This document shows positions 8,111-17,025 of a stretch of 64,000 bases of DNA, piece after piece. The position numbers and the translations under genes are program-made. The notes under the pieces were generated by a model. That model was not told the DNA's origin. It did no database searches and saw nothing but the letters and a program-made list of their open reading frames with translations. How positions within the stretch are numbered: position 1 is the stretch's first letter; every line of letters starts with the position of its first letter. Source of the stretch: Candidatus Zixiibacteriota bacterium (GTDB taxonomy: Bacteria; Zixibacteria; MSB-5A5; GN15; JACZUZ01); contig JAJRPM010000012.1 of NCBI GenBank assembly GCA_024280775.1, forward strand, positions 186,001 to 250,000, written 5' to 3'.

Positions 8111-8787
8111 CTATTCGAATGGGTAACCAAAAAATGTTATCCCAAAGATAAACTCACTTGCCCGGTTCTTGTTTTCAAAACTCCAAAACATACTTCTACC
8201 AACGTGTAAATCCCAACCGTATCTTCCGTAGTTCCCTTCTCGCCTATAGATAGACACACCTATCTTAGGAGTAAATAGGATGCCCTTTGAACTCCCGCCG
8301 AACAAGTATTCTGTGTTAAATGATAGGGTTGGTCTGAGGCTGTTAGTGACGCGTACTCTAAAAGCGCTATTAGGCATTAGGAAAAGTAGATGAAACGGAG
8401 TCACTCTTTGACCGCGAGAATGCGGAAATCGAGTTGTGTCTTCATCAATGAAGATTTTACTAGCGAGATTCCCTATTGCCCACAGTCCCACAGTCCCACA
8501 GTTACCGGAAGGCCCGCTGAATAGATTGTCTGACCATCCATTTTGACAAATCGCAAAAAACTTATTGATGCGTTAAACTCTAATGTACCTCCATAAAAAT
8601 CAGCAATACCGCTTGCATCCATTCCAAATAGTTTTGTGTTCTCAGAGTAATCATAGTAAAAATTTGCAGAGACTCCGGGAAAAAAATAGCCGTCAGTCGT
8701 GTCAGACACCTGCGAGAATACGTGTGTAGGAAAAAAGCACATAGCAATAAATGCTATCGAAATTAATTCCCTTCTAAACACTCTCAC
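8111..8787 (-). pseudogene. Outer-membrane beta-barrel-like protein gene, frame broken at an octanucleotide repeat
   Basis: Two reading frames abut. The upstream part (GTG at 8787 to a stop at 8473) has a signal peptide (ISIAFIAMCFFPTHVFSQ) and ends at VTVGLWDCGQ. The downstream part (to 8111) continues with AIGNLASKIFIDEDTTRFPH and ends GITFFGYPFE, like a barrel C-terminus. The break lies in three tandem copies of an 8-bp unit (8479-8502). Removing one copy gives the continuous reading VTVGLWAIGNLASK, a protein of about 220 residues. The gene may be phase-variable, or the third copy may be an assembly or sequencing slip. Its start overlaps the stop of the ABC gene by GTGA. The family is unknown. 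Confidence 0.72.
8479..8502. repeat. Octanucleotide tandem repeat, three copies of CCCACAGT
   Basis: Exact copies lie at 8479-8486, 8487-8494 and 8495-8502; on the coding strand the unit is ACTGTGGG. The copy number sets the reading frame of the outer-membrane protein gene: two copies (or five) restore the frame, three break it. Confidence 0.9.
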
Positions 8788-9920
8788 AATCCCAACCTCC
8801 GCCCGGTCTCTACATCAAAGAAATGCAGATTATCTTTCTTAAGATTGAAATTGATATCCGCGCCGGGTTTGAATGACTTGGAGTCGGTGTAGAAAGTAAT
8901 CTCGGTGTCGGCGAAGAACATTGTCGCTACTCGTCTATCACCTAAAAACTCTACCTCTTTGATACGTCCTTTGAATTCTCCAAGCGGCCCGACAACTATC
9001 GCCTCGGGACGCACTCCCAAGACAAATGAGTCACCGGAGCTTAACACCACACCACGTCCTTTAGGATAGAGCGATTCAAAGGTGACACCCATCGGCGCAA
9101 CCGAACTTCGTCCCATTGAATCAGTTTTGTAATTGCATGTAATGAAATTAATCTTAGGCGCGCCGACAAATCCTGCAACAAAAGTATCCGCCGGAGAATT
9201 ATAGATTTCATCAGGGGTCCCAAGCTGACACATATGTCCATTCTTCAAAACCAAAATCTTATCGGCCATAGTCAGCGCCTCGGTTTGATCATGTGTCACA
9301 TAAATAGTCGGAGTGTGTAATGACTTTTGTAGGCTGACAATCTCCCGACGCATATGCGCGCGCAACTCTGTATCCAAATTCGAAAGCGGCTCATCCAACA
9401 GAAACAATTTAGGCTGACGAATAATCGCCCGCCCCAGCGCGACACGTTGCCTCTGTCCGCCAGATAGTTGCGCCGGACGTTTCGTTAGCTGATCCTCCAG
9501 GCGCAACATCTCAGCTATTTTGTTAACCTGAATCAAACGCTGGTCTTTGGAAACTTTTTTGACCTTCAATGGAAAAGCTAAATTCTGAGCAACAGTCATA
9601 TGCGGATAGAGCGCATAGTTTTGAAACACCAATGACAAATCTCTATCCTTGGGCGCAAGAGTGTCAATCCTTCGACTACCTAGCCAAATCTCCCCGTGCT
9701 CAGCGCTCTCAAGCCCCGCAATAATCCGCAACAGTGTCGACTTACCGCACCCCGAAGGCCCAAGCGCCACCAACAACTCTCCCGGCTGTAAATCAAAACC
9801 GACATTCACCAGCGCCTGATGTTCACCGAAGGATTTGCAGATTTCCCGAACAGAAAGCGTTTCAACCGAAGCTGAGCCCTGACCGTTTACCTGAGGATTT
9901 TCAATTTGGCTTTCTATCAC
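8784..9920 (-). CDS. ABC transporter ATP-binding protein, MalK/UgpC type
   Basis: This is the cytoplasmic ATPase of a carbohydrate-type (CUT1) importer. The protein has about 378 residues. It carries Walker A GPSGCGKST, the Q-loop VFQNYALYPHMTV, the ABC signature LSGGQRQRVALGRAI, Walker B LFLLDEPLSNLD and the switch His in VTHDQTEALTMAD, then the regulatory TOBE-like C-terminal domain. Length and the ALYPHMTV block are typical of MalK, UgpC and MsmX. No permease or binding protein is adjacent, so like MsmX it may serve transporters encoded elsewhere. The start is GTG at 9920, preceded by AAAGAGAG. It lies downstream of recF with 32 bases between them, probably in the same transcript. Confidence 0.92.
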   Translation of the reverse strand: MIESQIENPQVNGQGSASVETLSVREICKSFGEHQALVNVGFDLQPGELLVALGPSGCGKSTLLRIIAGLESAEHGEIWLGSRRIDTLAPKDRDLSLVFQNYALYPHMTVAQNLAFPLKVKKVSKDQRLIQVNKIAEMLRLEDQLTKRPAQLSGGQRQRVALGRAIIRQPKLFLLDEPLSNLDTELRAHMRREIVSLQKSLHTPTIYVTHDQTEALTMADKILVLKNGHMCQLGTPDEIYNSPADTFVAGFVGAPKINFITCNYKTDSMGRSSVAPMGVTFESLYPKGRGVVLSSGDSFVLGVRPEAIVVGPLGEFKGRIKEVEFLGDRRVATMFFADTEITFYTDSKSFKPGADINFNLKKDNLHFFDVETGRRLGL

Positions 9921-9952
9921 TTAGTCTCTCTTTATAGATTTTACAACTGTAA

Positions 9953-11107
9953 CTATTGAATAACTTGCGCCTGACCGCTGACAACCTCAAATATCCGCGC
10001 ATTCTCAGCAATCGACCCCGGAGCTTTGAGCGCGGTAGTGACAACCAATTGCCCAAGCTCCGCAAATGAGGCAATCAACGCATCCTGACGAGTAATATCC
10101 AACTCTGCGAAGATTTCGTCCAGCAAAAGAATCGGCGGCTCTTCTTTGCGCTCTTTCAGAAAATCATACACCGCCAACTTCAAAGACACCGCCGCGCTGC
10201 GCCATTGCCCCTGTGAGCCATGCGAGCGCGCCGGTAAATCACGGATTGTTATCTCTATATCATCACGATGCGGGCCAACCAATGTAGTCTGCCTGTGACG
10301 CTCCGCCTCACGGCGCAATTCCAAACGGGCTCTGAAACTCTCTGCGAGTTGTTCCGGCTCAGACTTGGCCTGCAAAATACTCTCTCGTTCGTTGATAGAA
10401 AGTTTCTTATCGGCGGAAGACAAAACAATCGAGGGCAAGTAATAACAACCGAGAGCTTCACCAGAAGAGATACGCCGGTAATACTCGCTGGCGCATGACT
10501 GCGCATAGCGAATAAACTCCAATCGAAAGCTGGTTATCTTAGTCCCGATAGTGATAAATTCCTCATCGAAGGGTGTACCGTCACTATCGAGTTGATACTG
10601 CCGCAAGTGACTGTTCCGTTGCGCCAGGATTCGCGCATAACGACTCAAGTCACTAAGATAATTTACGCTAGCTTGTGAAAGATGAAAATCCAGGAACTTG
10701 CGCCGCGCTGATGGTGACGCTGAAATAATATCCGAATCCTCCGGCGATAGTGACACCAAAGAAAATGTGCGAAACAGTTCCGAGGCGCGAGTTGGTTGGC
10801 CATCAAGGACTATCTTCTTCCCCCGAGTGGTGGAACTACTCTCGCATGCCACACTAAGCTCATAGGCGCGATGCTGACGTTGTAGTATTCCATGCAGACG
10901 AAAGAATTCTCTACCGGATTGTATTAGCGCGCTATCGGAAGAATTGAGGCGCTGTGAGCGTCCCAGGCACAGTGTCGCAATAGACTCAAGGATATTAGTC
11001 TTACCGGAGCCGTTGATGCCAGTGAAGATGTTAATACGAGGATTAAGAGACAGGGTTTGCTGCTGGATATTGCGAAAATTTTCCAGTGAGATAGTTTCTA
11101 CAAACAT
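9953..11107 (-). CDS. recF: DNA replication and repair protein RecF
   Basis: RecF is an SMC-like ATPase that directs RecOR and RecA to single-strand gap edges. The 384 residues include the opening FVETISLENFRNIQQQTLSL, Walker A INIFTGINGSGKTNILESIA, the signature GSQGQWRSAAVSLKLA and Walker B PPILLLDEIFAELD. It sits 57 bases downstream of dnaN, the widely conserved dnaA-dnaN-recF order. No clear Shine-Dalgarno is visible before the ATG at 11107. recO is also in this window, and recR is not seen. Confidence 0.96.
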   Translation of the reverse strand: MFVETISLENFRNIQQQTLSLNPRINIFTGINGSGKTNILESIATLCLGRSQRLNSSDSALIQSGREFFRLHGILQRQHRAYELSVACESSSTTRGKKIVLDGQPTRASELFRTFSLVSLSPEDSDIISASPSARRKFLDFHLSQASVNYLSDLSRYARILAQRNSHLRQYQLDSDGTPFDEEFITIGTKITSFRLEFIRYAQSCASEYYRRISSGEALGCYYLPSIVLSSADKKLSINERESILQAKSEPEQLAESFRARLELRREAERHRQTTLVGPHRDDIEITIRDLPARSHGSQGQWRSAAVSLKLAVYDFLKERKEEPPILLLDEIFAELDITRQDALIASFAELGQLVVTTALKAPGSIAENARIFEVVSGQAQVIQ

Positions 11108-11164
11108 ATTTGTCTATGAAAAAATGCTAAGAAACATTCTTGCAAACAAAACTGAAACGCTTGA

Positions 11165-12277
11165 CTACTCAGCAAGACGCAAAGGCATAATCAAACAAAT
11201 GTAGTCCTCTTTGTTCTTATCGGCTCCATAAATCACACCAGCGGAAATCGGACTATCCAATTCAAATAATGTCTCTTCTGAATCTACCTTGTTTAGAATA
11301 TCGCTTATGTAACTAGCCTTGTAGCCCAATTCAATCGGGTCTCCCTGAAAATCACAGGCCAGCGTTTCAGTAGCTTCACCACCGATATCTGCATTAGCGC
11401 TGGAGAGTTTCAACTTCGAACCGGAAATCGAAAAGCGCACCTGATGAGTCAAAGCGCTCGAGAGAATCGAAACCCGACGCACCGCGCTGGCAAGCTCCTC
11501 ACGATTCACCCGCATAGTCTTGGTGCTTTGCTTGGGAATCACCTGATCATAGTTCGGATACGGACCTTCAATCAAGCGAGTGGTCAAAGTTATATCACCC
11601 AAATTGAAGGCCAAATCATTCTCTCCGAAAATGATTCCGATTTCCTTAGAGGTGTCAGTCATCAGCTTGGTCAGCAAATTCAAAGCCTGCGGCGGAACAA
11701 TCACATCGTCGTGCAAACCCTTGAGCTTGGTATTGGCGACCGTGTAGCGCGAAAGGCGATGCCCGTCAGTAGCCACCATCACCATCCGGTCACTCTTGGT
11801 CTGCCAAAGCACCCCATTGAGCGCAGGACGTGTCTCATCGGTTGAACAAGCGAATGTCGTATGCGAAATCATATTCATCAACTCAGAACCAGCCAACTTG
11901 ATTTGCTTCTTGAGATTTATAGCCGGCAAAGTCGGATAATCATCAACTTCAACCGTAGCTATTTTGTAGGTTCCGTTAGGCGCCTTCATTTCCAGCTTAC
12001 TGCCGGATAGCTCGAATTTGATCTCTGATTCCGGCAGCTCACGAACGATGTCATAAAGAATCCTCGCCGGAGCCGCCACCACACCCTTCTTGGAAACTTC
12101 ACATTCAAAAGTTGCGGTGATTGATATATCAAGATCGGTGGCTGAAATTTTGACCTTTTGCTCGAGAGCCTCAATCATGATATTTGATAAGATTGGCAGA
12201 GCCGGCTTGGAAGGGGACACCTGCAAAACCGACTGTAAATAGCCGGCGAGAGTTGATCTGGAGACGCTAAACTTCAT
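11165..12277 (-). CDS. dnaN: DNA polymerase III sliding clamp, beta subunit
   Basis: The ring-shaped clamp tethers the replicative polymerase to DNA. At 370 residues it shows the standard three-domain clamp. The N-terminus is MKFSVSRSTLAGYLQSVLQV, domain 2 begins near KQIKLAGSELMNMISHTTFA with TRPALNGVLWQ and ATDGHRLSRY, and the C-terminus ends EDYICLIMPLRLAE with the usual P-x-R partner-site residues. AGGACAA lies about nine bases upstream of the ATG. It is separated from dnaA by a 444-bp gap that carries DnaA boxes and an AT-rich block. Confidence 0.97.
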   Translation of the reverse strand: MKFSVSRSTLAGYLQSVLQVSPSKPALPILSNIMIEALEQKVKISATDLDISITATFECEVSKKGVVAAPARILYDIVRELPESEIKFELSGSKLEMKAPNGTYKIATVEVDDYPTLPAINLKKQIKLAGSELMNMISHTTFACSTDETRPALNGVLWQTKSDRMVMVATDGHRLSRYTVANTKLKGLHDDVIVPPQALNLLTKLMTDTSKEIGIIFGENDLAFNLGDITLTTRLIEGPYPNYDQVIPKQSTKTMRVNREELASAVRRVSILSSALTHQVRFSISGSKLKLSSANADIGGEATETLACDFQGDPIELGYKASYISDILNKVDSEETLFELDSPISAGVIYGADKNKEDYICLIMPLRLAE

Positions 12278-12439
12278 GATTATTTGTCCTAATGTGCTTT
12301 ACGGTAACTTCGATGAACATCTTCTGAAAATCTCAATATTTCAAGTCTATTGAGATATTAAATAGGCGCTTGTGCATCTGTACTTTTTAAGCAATTCCTG
12401 TTTCTGGTGATGGCAGAGAAAAGTTGTCCGCCACATAGT

Positions 12440-12620
12440 ATATTATAAAACAATGTATATATATAAAATATAATAGTAATAAAGGCTGTGGATATGTGGA
12501 TAAGGTCTAATTCGCTGACTCAACCTGTTGTCCTGTATGATTATTTTCCTTCTTTTTCTTTCCACATCCGTCAATTTACAATGTTGGCAGGGCGCTGGTT
12601 ACTAGCCTATTATCCACATT
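12440..12620. other. Candidate replication origin (dnaA-dnaN gap): AT-rich block plus DnaA boxes
   Basis: The 444-bp gap 12278-12721 holds no convincing gene. A block at 12440-12482 is almost pure A/T (runs such as TATATATATAAAATATAATA). It is followed by TGTGGATAT (12487-12495), TGTGGATAA (12495-12503, a perfect inverted DnaA box) and TTATCCACA (12610-12618, a perfect box). An AT-rich unwinding element flanked by DnaA boxes next to dnaA is the usual oriC design. Two other gaps in the window also carry boxes, so which one is active is unknown. Confidence 0.6.
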
Positions 12621-12721
12621 TTGCAAGCTCTTCAAATACTCCACAATTCCCTCACAAACTTACCAACACAATTGTCAACACCCTAATCTTGCCCAACAAG
12701 GCTCAAAAACTCTCCAAAGGA

Positions 12722-14263
12722 CTAGCGAAGAGTCGCAAAAATTCCATCAACCTGGTCTTTGAACATTGAATCATCCTGCATTCTTGCGCTAACCAATGAG
12801 CAGGCGTGAATCACCGTGCTATGATCCCGACCGCCAAAATCATGCCCGATTTGTTGCAAACTACGCCCAGTTAAATCTCGTGTTACGTACATGGCCACCT
12901 GACGCGCCAGGGCTATATTAGCAGAGCGTTTCTTGGCTTTGAGCATTGCCACCGGCACCTCAAATGACTCAGAGACCACCTCCTGGATTATCCGCACCGA
13001 CACTTTAGTCTTTGAGTTTTGCAGAGTATCAGCCAAACTGCGGGTAACAAACTCTTCATCAATATCGGTAATCTTCTCGACCGACGCTCTGGCATATAGA
13101 TGAGTCAATGCGCCTTCCAATTCGCGTACATTGCTGGTGATACGCTCCGCGACAAAGTGCAATATGTTCTCTTCAATATCGAAATCATACTCGCTGAGCT
13201 TCTTCTTGAGAATAGCAACACGTGACTCAAAATCCGGCTTCTGGATGTCGGTAACCAGGCCGGAGCTAAAACGTGACAACAGCCTTGCTTCGAACCCCTT
13301 GATGTCCTGTGGTCGTCTGTCAGCGGTCAGGACAATCTGTTTACCGGCATTATAGAGCGCATTGAAAGTATGAAAGAACTGCTCCTGAGTTGATTCTTTG
13401 CCGCTGAAGAATTGTATATCATCAATCAGCAGAATATCTACTGAACGATAGGTGTCTATAAACGATCCAGTTGATGACTTACCCAAAGAGTTAATAAAAT
13501 CCATCGTGAATTTCTCACTGGTGGCATACATCACTCTGGTTCTCGGATTCTGTCGCATTGCGGTAAGGCCGATAGCCTGCGTGAGATGAGTTTTGCCTAG
13601 CCCCACGCCGCCGTAAATAACTAACGGATTATACTTAGTGCCGCCGGGGTTCTCAGCAACCGCCGCGCAGGCCGCATGCGCGAATTCATTAAATTTGCCT
13701 ACTACCAAATTGTCAAATCGATAGCGGTCGTGAAGTCCATGGTTAGTGTTGGCGCGACTTATTCCCGGAGCTTGAAAAGAGCGATTCGCAGAGTTATTAC
13801 CTTCTTCCGGATAAGCCTTATCAGTTTCACCGAAACCTATTTCGGTTTGCTCTGGAATACTTGATTGAGCGCGAATCTGAAAATGAAAAGGAATAGTCTT
13901 GCCGGTAGTCTCACTCAGCGCCTCCTCAATCAATCCCGAGTAATTCTCCTCAAGCCAGTCTGCTACAAATTGATTAGGCACTGTAATCTCCAAAGAGTTA
14001 ATCCCCTCCGGAGACTCAGCTACAACCCCAATAGTCGGCCGCAACCAGGTTGCATAAGACTGCTTTTTCAAACGCCGCGACATATATTCCAAAGCTCGTC
14101 GCCAGGTCACATCCGAAACTCGCGGTTTTTGTTTCTGGGAGACCTTAGCGGGATCCATTGAAGCGGGAGACAGTTGGCTTTCTGTTAACGCTACAGGCGC
14201 AGAGCCGGGTAGAATTTCCGGGAGACTATTCTCCGGGAATTGTGAGGCGCCAATATCAGACAT
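12722..14263 (-). CDS. dnaA: Chromosomal replication initiator DnaA
   Basis: DnaA binds origin boxes, melts the duplex and loads the helicase. The protein has 513 residues. An extra N-terminal stretch of about 45 residues precedes domain I (WRRALEYMSRRLKKQSYATW). A Pro/Asn-rich linker follows, then the AAA+ core YRFDNLVVGKFNEFAHAA, Walker A GGVGLGKTHL, Walker B ILLIDDIQFFSGK and sensor region LTADRRP. Domain IV carries the DNA-binding signature GGRDHSTVIHA. GAGGAAAAACT precedes the ATG at 14263, which supports the long N-terminus despite an internal Met at residue 36. It is followed by dnaN and recF, and preceded by a 1.16-kb non-coding gap. Confidence 0.97.
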   Translation of the reverse strand: MSDIGASQFPENSLPEILPGSAPVALTESQLSPASMDPAKVSQKQKPRVSDVTWRRALEYMSRRLKKQSYATWLRPTIGVVAESPEGINSLEITVPNQFVADWLEENYSGLIEEALSETTGKTIPFHFQIRAQSSIPEQTEIGFGETDKAYPEEGNNSANRSFQAPGISRANTNHGLHDRYRFDNLVVGKFNEFAHAACAAVAENPGGTKYNPLVIYGGVGLGKTHLTQAIGLTAMRQNPRTRVMYATSEKFTMDFINSLGKSSTGSFIDTYRSVDILLIDDIQFFSGKESTQEQFFHTFNALYNAGKQIVLTADRRPQDIKGFEARLLSRFSSGLVTDIQKPDFESRVAILKKKLSEYDFDIEENILHFVAERITSNVRELEGALTHLYARASVEKITDIDEEFVTRSLADTLQNSKTKVSVRIIQEVVSESFEVPVAMLKAKKRSANIALARQVAMYVTRDLTGRSLQQIGHDFGGRDHSTVIHACSLVSARMQDDSMFKDQVDGIFATLR

Positions 14264-15419
14264 AGTTTTTCCTCAAGTGGTTCAATTGGTTACATCCCGG
14301 ACACACAAAGTCACGGAAATGTTTCTGACGGACACTGATATCCGGGACAACGACCTTCGTGGCTGCGTCTTAGGTTTCACCACACCTGAATGGTGGGTAA
14401 TCCTGAGCCAGCCTGACGATAGACTAAATCTCCCGGCTATCAAACAGCTAGTGCACAAATGCCAGCTTTTGGGCCAACATCAACTAGCGAAAAAAATCGC
14501 GACTTCCCAACAACAAATCATTAGCGCAAATCACATTTGAAGTCGCAAAAAACACAAGAGAACTACATATAATAGCATTATCAGATTCCAGCAGGAAAAG
14601 GGGCGATAAACAAAGCGCACCCACAGTCAAAAAATCCACCCTCTGGCAAAATAACCCACTGCCAAATCAACCAATCCTTGAGGCATCATTGGCAATGAAC
14701 AGCCTGCTCGGCTACTTGAAGAATTTGCCCACCACGATTTATCAACCGCTTATCAACATCCCTGAATCCCAAGAGGCTCGGTGGAGCCTTGCCCAGGGGA
14801 GTTGATATGCAAAACCTCACAGGGTGTTGAATATCAATAGGTAATAAGTCCGTGGCGAAGAAACACTTTACTTAGCTAGGAACAAACTTGTTCCGAACAA
14901 ACAGTTATACTGTAGCTACTCCTCAGATTTATCAACAGCAATTCCGCCACGAAGTCCGCTAAATCAATGAGCTGATAGATATTGATGATTGAACTGCAGG
15001 GCTAGAGAATATCCAAAGAAGGAGAATTACCCACAGATTATGCACATCACTATTAACATCATCTGCAATCACAGCTAAGACAACACAGAGTCGACAAAAT
15101 TTCCTCTATTAAGCGGTAGTTGCTCTTAATAAATCTATATACAGCTAGGTACAACAATACTTAAACAATAAATCTGAACTGCAAATATCGAATATTGAGT
15201 TACGTGTTTCCCGCTCACTGGCGCTACACACAGTATCAACATTGTTGATAACGATGTAACACATCTATTACCTGTGGTCAACGTAACCGCTCAGTTTATT
15301 TTGGAAAAATGAAACCGCTTAGCTTACATGCAATTAAGCGCGCAATACAACACACTCACAAACCAGGCGCCGCATCTTTTATTAACAGTTTGTAAGAGCG
15401 CATTACGTAAGTGACGCAC
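14264..15419. other. 1.16-kb non-coding region upstream of dnaA with DnaA-box-like sites and inverted repeats
   Basis: I see no convincing gene here; an 87-codon plus-strand frame at 14277-14540 has no family likeness. The region must hold the dnaA promoter. It carries several near-DnaA boxes: TTATCAACC (14740-14748), TTATCAACA (14750-14758 and 14930-14938) and TTACCCACA (15028-15036). It also has a perfect inverted repeat GGAACAA-AC-TTGTTCC (14879-14894) and TATCAACA-T-TGTTGATA (15234-15250), the latter made of two converging box-like sequences. With the dnaA-dnaN gap it could form a bipartite origin like that of Bacillus, or serve dnaA autoregulation. Confidence 0.6.
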
Positions 15420-16889
15420 TTAAGCAGAGATAACGGCAACATCCTTCTGCGCTATCTTTTCTGCGATTTCAAAATAGGCTTTTGATAATTCAGTTTTTCC
15501 ATCAGCGGTGATGGGATTACCACTATCGGCGCGCTCACGAATCTCCTGATGCAGCGGCGCTTCACCGAGGAATGGAATCTGCAAACGCTCTGCAAGTTCT
15601 CTTCCGCCACCCTCACCAAAGATTCTGTGCTTTACTCCGTCGATTTCCAGGAACGACATATTCTCAACAACACCGAGAAGTTTCAGTTTCGTTCGTTCGG
15701 CGAGCTTTGCAACTCGGCCGGCGACATGCGTCGCGACCGGCTGGGGGGTGGTGACAATTAGCATTTCAGCCGAGGGCAACGCCTGGGCGATAGTAAGTGT
15801 GACATCACCGGTGCCCGGAGGAAGATCAATCAACAAATAATCCAATTCGCTCCAGTTTACATCGGCCAAAAACTGATTGATTGCTTTGTGTAGCAACGGC
15901 CCGCGCCAAATTACCGGAGAGTCCTCATCGATAAAATACCCCATCGACATAACCTGAACATTACCCTTGCTCAGCGGCTCTATTCTATCGTTTTCAACCT
16001 TAGGCTGGCCGTGAATACCAGTCATTCGTGGAATAGAGAAGCCATACACGTCCGCATCGAGAAGTCCAACTTGATGCCCGAGCGAAGCCAAGGCAAAAGC
16101 CAGGTTGGTGGTAGTCGTTGATTTTCCGACTCCACCCTTGCCAGAGCAGACAGTGATTATTCGCTTGGCGATATCTGTTAGTTTGATTTCATGTTTCCAC
16201 GCCGGTGGTTCCTGACCCTGCGCCTTTTGAATTATAGTCGCAACATTCTGCCTTTGCTCCTCACTCATAACCCCGAAAGCCACTCCAACAGAGTTCACCC
16301 ATTTGAGTTTATCTATCTCCTGGCCGATGTCATTGGTGATTTTGTCTTTTAGCGGGCAACCCGGGACAGTCAGAAGAATCTCGACTACTACATCACCACC
16401 ATCGATGCCGATGCTCTTAGCCATTCCCAGTGTCGTTAAGGGCAGATGAATCTCCGGATCTTCTACTTTCGAGAGCGCCTCGGCGATTTCGCGACGCTTA
16501 GTATCAGTCTCGGCAATTGAACCATCGTCATTTAGTGCGACCGGTTGCGCGTTTTTCATTGCCGGGCTGTTGGCTCCGGAATTCGCTGTTTCGCCTTCAG
16601 CCGGGCGGCCATGCAAGCTATTAGCCAAATCCATTCGCTCTGCATCGGACATTGTAGCTGTGCTAATTGTTACTTCAGTAATTCCATCGAGAGCCGTCAC
16701 TGTGTTCTTGATTGTCTCACACAATGAGGCCTCGCCAGGTGAGCCCGGCAATGGCATTTTCAAAGTCAGTGACACATTGCCGTTCGTTATAGAAATATCG
16801 CTGACCATTCCCAGGTCAACAATAGACTGCTTCAATTCCGGATCATTTACCGGCTTGAGCGCCGCTTGTACATCATTCGCTGAAATCAT
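15420..16889 (-). CDS. Mrp/NBP35-family P-loop iron-sulfur carrier with two N-terminal DUF59 (MIP18) domains
   Basis: ApbC/Mrp proteins are ATPases that carry [4Fe-4S] clusters to apo-proteins. The protein has about 489 residues, longer than the usual 360. Residues 1-80 and 130-215 are two DUF59-like domains. The second holds the LTVPGCPLKDKI cysteine motif; in the first the equivalent stretch reads PLPGSPGEASLC, so the cysteine is displaced. The deviant Walker A is CSGKGGVGKST (about residue 249). GLLDADVYGFSIPRM and LIDLPPGTGDVTLT follow. The C-terminal CxxC used for cluster bridging in many Mrp proteins is absent (VENMSFLEIDGVKHRIFGEG), as in actinobacterial Mrp. Its 3' end faces the dnaA upstream region. 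Confidence 0.92.
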   Translation of the reverse strand: MISANDVQAALKPVNDPELKQSIVDLGMVSDISITNGNVSLTLKMPLPGSPGEASLCETIKNTVTALDGITEVTISTATMSDAERMDLANSLHGRPAEGETANSGANSPAMKNAQPVALNDDGSIAETDTKRREIAEALSKVEDPEIHLPLTTLGMAKSIGIDGGDVVVEILLTVPGCPLKDKITNDIGQEIDKLKWVNSVGVAFGVMSEEQRQNVATIIQKAQGQEPPAWKHEIKLTDIAKRIITVCSGKGGVGKSTTTTNLAFALASLGHQVGLLDADVYGFSIPRMTGIHGQPKVENDRIEPLSKGNVQVMSMGYFIDEDSPVIWRGPLLHKAINQFLADVNWSELDYLLIDLPPGTGDVTLTIAQALPSAEMLIVTTPQPVATHVAGRVAKLAERTKLKLLGVVENMSFLEIDGVKHRIFGEGGGRELAERLQIPFLGEAPLHQEIRERADSGNPITADGKTELSKAYFEIAEKIAQKDVAVISA

Positions 16890-17025
16890 TATCTAATTCT
16901 ATCCTTAAGGATTGTTATTACACTTGGAAACTATTGCAACTAGAGGATTTATTCAATCCTCCAAACATAGACAGATTTACTCCGTATTGGCCGATTGTCA
17001 AGAGAATCGACCAGCTTTCTTTTGG

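Noticed and set aside
12488-12769. A 93-codon plus-strand ORF over the dnaA-dnaN gap
   Set aside because: It overlaps the DnaA boxes and the dnaA 3' end, its composition is that of A/T-rich DNA, and the residues look random.
14277-14540. An 87-codon plus-strand ORF in the gap upstream of dnaA
   Set aside because: No family likeness, no ribosome site, and it lies over the dnaA promoter region that also carries DnaA-box-like sites.
14879-14894. LexA box
   Set aside because: GAAC and GTTC are separated by six bases rather than the four of the Gram-positive type box, and no SOS gene follows.
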